NCBI GenBank assembly: GCA_013203415.1
Contig: JABMQE010000054.1
Location: 1-8,156 of the forward strand
DNA: 8,156 bases
From: Candidatus Falkowiibacteriota bacterium
GTDB taxonomy: Bacteria; Patescibacteriota; Patescibacteriia; UBA2591; JABMQE01
Reading direction: 5' to 3'
Part shown: positions 5,953 to 8,156 of the stretch, in pieces
Layout of the letters: each line of letters begins with the position of its first letter
How positions within the stretch are numbered: the first letter of the stretch is position 1
The notes under the pieces: model-generated
What the model was told of the DNA's origin: nothing
The model's input: the letters and a program-made list of their open reading frames with translations, nothing else
Databases searched by the model: none
Program-made: the position numbers and the translations under genes

Positions 5953-6225
5953 CTAGGCGCCTGCGGGTTCTACTTGGGGGGTGGTTTGGGGGGCGAGATT
6001 GTCGCCTACTATCATTTTTTCTTCGGTGATTTCGATAACTTGAGAAGGATCGATTATGAGCTCCTTTTGTTTAATTATGTTGGTTATGGGGTTGGAACTT
6101 TTGATATGGTATTTAGAAATTTTCCCTGTGTCATCATCTATTTGAAAATCAGAAATGTGACCAAGGTGCTGGCCGGACTCGGTGTAGACAGGGAGGCCGA
6201 TTAGATTTTCGTTGAGAATCGCCAT
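5953..6225 (-). CDS. PRC-barrel domain protein
   Basis: PRC-barrels are small beta-barrel modules found in the rRNA-maturation factor RimM, in photosynthetic reaction centre subunit H and in many stand-alone bacterial proteins, where they bind proteins or RNA. Here residues 6-74 match the pattern: LIGLPVYTESGQHLGHISDF at 8-27, then IDDDTGKISKYHIK, LIIDPSQVIEI and KMIVGDN. A proline- and glutamine-rich tail (79-90) follows. There is no RimM N-domain, so rRNA processing is not implied. The ATG at 6225 has no visible Shine-Dalgarno sequence. The gene shares a transcript with the four-span membrane protein, which suggests a membrane-linked adaptor role, but this is only inference. Confidence 0.85.
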   Translation of the reverse strand: MAILNENLIGLPVYTESGQHLGHISDFQIDDDTGKISKYHIKSSNPITNIIKQKELIIDPSQVIEITEEKMIVGDNLAPQTTPQVEPAGA

Positions 6226-6278
6226 ATAATATGGATTAAACGATTATCTTATATACCTAAGTGTCGTCTTTAATTTAA

Positions 6279-6390
6279 GTCATTAGTTTAAGGTCATTAG
6301 CAGTAAGTTTAGTCAAAGGTTATTAGTCGTTAGTAACTAACGACCAAGGACTAATGACTAGTCCTACCGCTAATGACCAAAAGCCAAAGA
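6279..6390. repeat. palindromic heptamer-phased repeat between yidC and the PRC-barrel gene
   Basis: Reading in 7-base steps from 6279 gives GTCATTA, GTTTAAG, GTCATTA, then later TATTAGT, CGTTAGT, and further on GACTAAT, GACTAGT: a heptamer and its reverse complement in one array. GGTCATTAGC (6292-6301) pairs perfectly with GCTAATGACC (6369-6378). At the centre, GTCGTTAGT (6326-6334) pairs perfectly with ACTAACGAC (6336-6344) around a single base. The element fills most of the 211-base gap. It leaves no obvious U-tracted terminator for yidC. Confidence 0.75.
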
Positions 6391-6436
6391 CTTTAACCGT
6401 AGATGCTAAATGAATATATGATAGATGAATATATTT

Positions 6437-7216
6437 TTAAGCTGGTTTTTCGGTTGACTCTGCCTCTATAGGTTGAGGTGGATTGTTGTTATTTTCTTTA
6501 TCTTTTTTTCTAAAAAAATACCACTGCTGGAGAATCATAAGGAGGGTGGTTAAAAACCAGTAGAGAGCGAGGCCGCCGGGAAGAGATCGGGCGATAACTA
6601 CGGTAATGATGGGCATAATATACATCATTTGTTTGTTCATGGCGGCGGATAGGCCTTCGTCTTTGGCAACTTCTTTGTTTTCTATGGATTTTGGCGGTTT
6701 TTTAGTATTCATCATTCTGGCTTGGAAGAATTGGGCGATACCAGCCAGAACAGCAAGGTAGATGTTTGGCTTTGATAAATCCAGAAAGCCGAAAGCAATG
6801 GGATTTAGGGTGCCGGGGTTATGGATAAAAGAGTAGAGAAGGGCTAGGGAACCAGAAGCAAGGCCAGTGCGGAAAACACGATAGACAGCAATAAGAAAGG
6901 GGAGTTGGATAAGAAGAGGAATGCAGGAAGAAGCAGGATTAATCTTTTCTTTTTTATAAAGAGCCATCATCTCCCGGGAAAGCTGTTCTTTGTTGTCTTT
7001 ATTTTTTTTCTTGATTTCCTCGAGTTTTGGCTGAATGTCGCGCATAGCTTTTTGGGCGCGGATGGACTGGATAGAAAAAGGGTATAAGATGAGCTTGATG
7101 ATGATTGTTAAAAGAATAATAGCAAGACCAACATCATGGCCGGGGATGATGTTGTATAACCAGACGAGGAGGTTGAATAATGGCTGGTAGAGGACGATGT
7201 TGAAGAGTTGGATCAT
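6437..7216 (-). CDS. yidC: YidC/Oxa1/SpoIIIJ family membrane protein insertase
   Basis: YidC inserts and folds membrane proteins, alone or with SecYEG. This is the short form (259 residues) without the large periplasmic domain of proteobacteria. Hydrophobic segments lie at about 5-25, 29-47, 97-115, 150-166 and 198-232. Signatures include the coiled cytosolic hairpin (51-90, IRAQKAMRDIQPKLEEIKKK), NPASSCIPLLIQLPF (93-107) and LPGGLALYW (212-220). The groove residue that is usually arginine is Lys41 in IIIKLILYP, a conservative change. The second cytosolic loop (170-195) is lysine-rich, and the C-terminal tail is short and glutamate-containing. GGGGGAG lies 18 bases before the ATG, too far for a standard ribosome site. 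It is downstream of rnpA and yidD, the usual order, but the jag/khpB gene that often follows is replaced here by a repeat region and the PRC-barrel gene. Confidence 0.96.
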   Translation of the reverse strand: MIQLFNIVLYQPLFNLLVWLYNIIPGHDVGLAIILLTIIIKLILYPFSIQSIRAQKAMRDIQPKLEEIKKKNKDNKEQLSREMMALYKKEKINPASSCIPLLIQLPFLIAVYRVFRTGLASGSLALLYSFIHNPGTLNPIAFGFLDLSKPNIYLAVLAGIAQFFQARMMNTKKPPKSIENKEVAKDEGLSAAMNKQMMYIMPIITVVIARSLPGGLALYWFLTTLLMILQQWYFFRKKDKENNNNPPQPIEAESTEKPA

Positions 7217-7269
7217 GTGTTTTAGTTTATTGCACTCCCCCTCGACGCGGCTCGGGGTCGCTTTTATTT

Positions 7270-7297
7270 ATTTATTAATTTATTGGTTTATTATTTT
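7270..7297. repeat. 28-base AT-rich repeat, copy 2 of 2
   Basis: This is identical to 205-232. Here it covers the last codons and stop of yidD and the following bases on the minus strand. Between it and yidC lies a GC-rich stretch (7236-7260) that can fold by pairing CCCC with GGGG. Confidence 0.7.
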
Positions 7298-7545
7298 AGA
7301 GGGTCGAAGCCGCCCTTGCTGAACGGGTGACAGCGGATGATGCGTTTTAGGCCTTTTAGGCCGCCTTTTATAAGGCCATATTTTTCGATTGCCTGGTAGG
7401 TGTATTCGGAACAAGTGGGATGGAATTTGCATTGGCCATGGGGCCGGAGAACACGAGTGAAGCCATGATCGAAGGAGAGGGTTTTTTGGTAAATTCGGAT
7501 GAGAGCGAGAACTAAAATTTTGGGGAAATTTATAAAAGAAATCAT
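7291..7545 (-). CDS. yidD: YidD membrane protein insertion efficiency factor
   Basis: YidD is a small amphipathic membrane-bound protein that helps YidC-dependent insertion. The 84-residue product shows all family marks: LIRIYQKTLS (15-24), CKFHPTCSEY (39-48), AIEKYG (52-57), KGLKRIIRCHP (64-74) and KGGFDP (77-82). The segment between YQKTLS and the first cysteine (FDHGFTRVLRPHGQ) is longer than in most bacteria, as I expect for Patescibacteria. I choose the ATG at 7545. An ATG at 7572 and a TTG at 7611 are also in frame, but they lie in the leader repeat shared with rnpA and add no conserved sequence. Just upstream an ATG-TAA start-stop pair (7553-7548) lies out of frame within the octamer array, which could affect initiation. 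No Shine-Dalgarno sequence is visible. Confidence 0.95.
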   Translation of the reverse strand: MISFINFPKILVLALIRIYQKTLSFDHGFTRVLRPHGQCKFHPTCSEYTYQAIEKYGLIKGGLKGLKRIIRCHPFSKGGFDPLK

Positions 7546-7640
7546 TGTTACATTGTTACGTTGTTGAAGCATGGAACCCTTATCAATGACACAATAGATA
7601 TGACCACGCAAGATAATGTCATTACCACTTTTACCCCCTC
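7543..7640. repeat. leader repeat copy A (yidD side): octamer array plus conserved 70-base block
   Basis: From the yidD start codon outward: three octamers of the form NATTGTTA (7543-7566), then a block ending in TTACCACTTTTACCCCC (7622-7638). It aligns with 8031-8131 over almost its whole length with small gaps, about three-quarters identical, best at TTGTTGA, TAGATAT and TTACCACTTT. Read along the yidD mRNA, it is the end of the 5' leader and even contributes the ATG. Confidence 0.75.
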
Positions 7641-7646
7641 TTTAAT

Positions 7647-7669
7647 TCTCCCCCTTGGTAAGGGGGAGA
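7647..7669. repeat. REP-like palindrome
   Basis: TCTCCCCCTT (7647-7656) pairs perfectly with AAGGGGGAGA (7660-7669) around a 3-base loop, inside imperfect outer arms (ACCCCC at 7633-7638, GGGTGGG at 7674-7680). This resembles the C-run/G-run palindromes scattered between genes in many bacterial genomes. It sits between rnpA and yidD and lacks a T-tract, so it is more likely a dispersed repeat or mRNA-stabilising hairpin than a terminator. Confidence 0.65.
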
Positions 7670-7694
7670 TAACGGGTGGGTAGTATTAGAATGA

Positions 7695-8033
7695 CTAAAT
7701 TAATCTTAGTTTGCTTAAGCAGTTGGTGAGGCGGGATTCGATTTCTTGGTAGTTAAGGTTGATGACGGTTGGGCGGGTAATTACGAGGATATCGACATTA
7801 CTTTTGATATTGGGAATGGCGAGATGGAGGGCTTCGCGGAGGCGGCGTTTGATTTTGTTTCTTTCTGTGGCTTTTTTGGAAATTTTATTGGAGACAACGA
7901 TGCCGGCACGAGGATGGTCTAGGTTATTTTGGAGGACTTTGACGCCTAGTTCTTTTACGAAAAAACTTCGACCTTTTTTGAAGACAAGTTCAAAGTCCTT
8001 TTCTTTGGTAAGGCGGTGTTTACGTTGTAACAT
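7695..8033 (-). CDS. rnpA: ribonuclease P protein component
   Basis: RnpA is the protein subunit of RNase P. It helps the catalytic RNA cut 5' leaders from precursor tRNAs. The 112-residue product is basic and full length. It starts with the family pattern HRLTKEKDFELVFKKGRSF (6-24) and carries the signature RNR helix ERNKIKRRLREA (57-68) followed by the VDILVITRP strand (80-88). The ATG at 8033 lies at the edge of an octamer array (TAACAAT units) and has no Shine-Dalgarno sequence. It is the first of the rnpA-yidD-yidC series. The rpmH gene usually found just upstream would lie past the right edge, and nothing visible here proves it. Spacing to yidD is 149 bases, unusually long for a pair that often abuts or overlaps, because the repeats fill the gap. 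Confidence 0.96.
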   Translation of the reverse strand: MLQRKHRLTKEKDFELVFKKGRSFFVKELGVKVLQNNLDHPRAGIVVSNKISKKATERNKIKRRLREALHLAIPNIKSNVDILVITRPTVINLNYQEIESRLTNCLSKLRLI

Positions 8034-8131
8034 TGTTAAATTGTTATATTGCTAAATTGTTGAGGCCTGAAATCCTTGGCAGTGAGTGATAGATATTATT
8101 GCATAAGATATTATCTTACCACTTTAACCCC
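8031..8131. repeat. leader repeat copy B (rnpA side): octamer array plus conserved 70-base block
   Basis: From the rnpA start codon outward: four octamers CATTGTTA, AATTGTTA, TATTGCTA and AATTGTTG (8031-8062), then a block aligning with 7568-7638 and ending TTACCACTTTAACCCCCC. Within it AAGATAATATCTT is a 13-base palindrome on the minus strand (8116-8104). The final bases, 8126-8156, run into a GC-rich stretch (GCCTGCCAGCGCCTG) cut by the window end. By analogy with copy A it is probably half of another palindrome. Confidence 0.7.
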
Positions 8132-8156
8132 CCGCCTGCCAGCGCCTGATGCCGCA

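Noticed and set aside
1673..6390. CRISPR array from the regularly spaced short repeats
   Set aside because: Units are 7 bases with no unique spacers, arrays are short and decayed, and no cas genes are present.
7236..7260. Terminator between yidD and yidC from the CCCC/GGGG hairpin
   Set aside because: The stem is imperfect with competing pairings, and it has no T-tract on the minus strand. yidC most likely continues from the same transcript.
7546..7611. Longer YidD with an N-terminal extension starting at TTG 7611 or ATG 7572
   Set aside because: The extra residues are encoded by the leader repeat shared with rnpA and add nothing conserved. The family normally begins just before the LIRIYQ helix.
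57..8033. Alternative genetic code (UGA as glycine)
   Set aside because: No in-frame TGA occurs in any of the genes, and all recognisable genes end at TAA or TAG in the expected place.
8126..8156. Possible 3' end of rpmH (ribosomal protein L34) on the minus strand at the window edge
   Set aside because: rpmH is expected upstream of rnpA, but none of the three minus frames ends in a convincing L34 tail. The sequence looks more like half of a GC-rich palindrome following the repeat, as at 7633-7680.

Overview
The window looks like chromosomal DNA from a Patescibacteria/CPR bacterium, most likely of the Parcubacteria type. The evidence is a YidD with the long CPR-style insertion before its cysteine motif, a short YidC, a membrane-anchored Clp-like ATPase of a kind I associate with this group, several very small membrane proteins, and AT-rich intergenic DNA full of short repeats. 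No gene contains an in-frame TGA, so the UGA-glycine code of Absconditabacteria/Gracilibacteria is not in use. The lineage is an inference from gene style, not from a marker phylogeny.

Layout. At the left, a 49-residue single-span membrane protein (minus strand) diverges from a plus-strand pair: a bactofilin and a protein with a degraded diacylglycerol-kinase-like fold. A 393-base gene-free stretch follows, holding heptamer repeats, a nested bidirectional terminator and a long inverted repeat. All remaining genes are on the minus strand. Read in transcription order from the right edge they are rnpA, yidD and yidC (the conserved RNase P protein/membrane insertion cluster), then a PRC-barrel protein with a four-span membrane protein (closed by a clear terminator), then a 119-residue membrane protein coupled to the 922-residue Clp-like ATPase.

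Most notable gene. The Clp-like protein has an N-terminal four-cysteine zinc ribbon, two membrane spans, a Clp N-domain and two AAA+ modules. The first module has lost its Walker A lysine, Walker B acid pair and arginine finger. The second keeps all of these. Both pore loops lack their aromatic residue, the ClpC middle domain is missing, and the ClpP-docking loop is missing. It therefore looks like a membrane-tethered ATPase that has left the ClpP protease pathway, probably acting with the small membrane protein encoded 8 bases upstream.

Second theme: repeats at gene edges. Heptamer-phased repeats lie beside the ends of three genes. An octamer array plus a longer shared leader is duplicated in front of rnpA and yidD. 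A 28-base sequence is shared exactly between the start of the 49-residue gene and the 3' end of yidD. Palindromes are scattered between genes. The plus strand is G-rich over genes of both orientations, so the long minus-strand block probably lies on the lagging strand.
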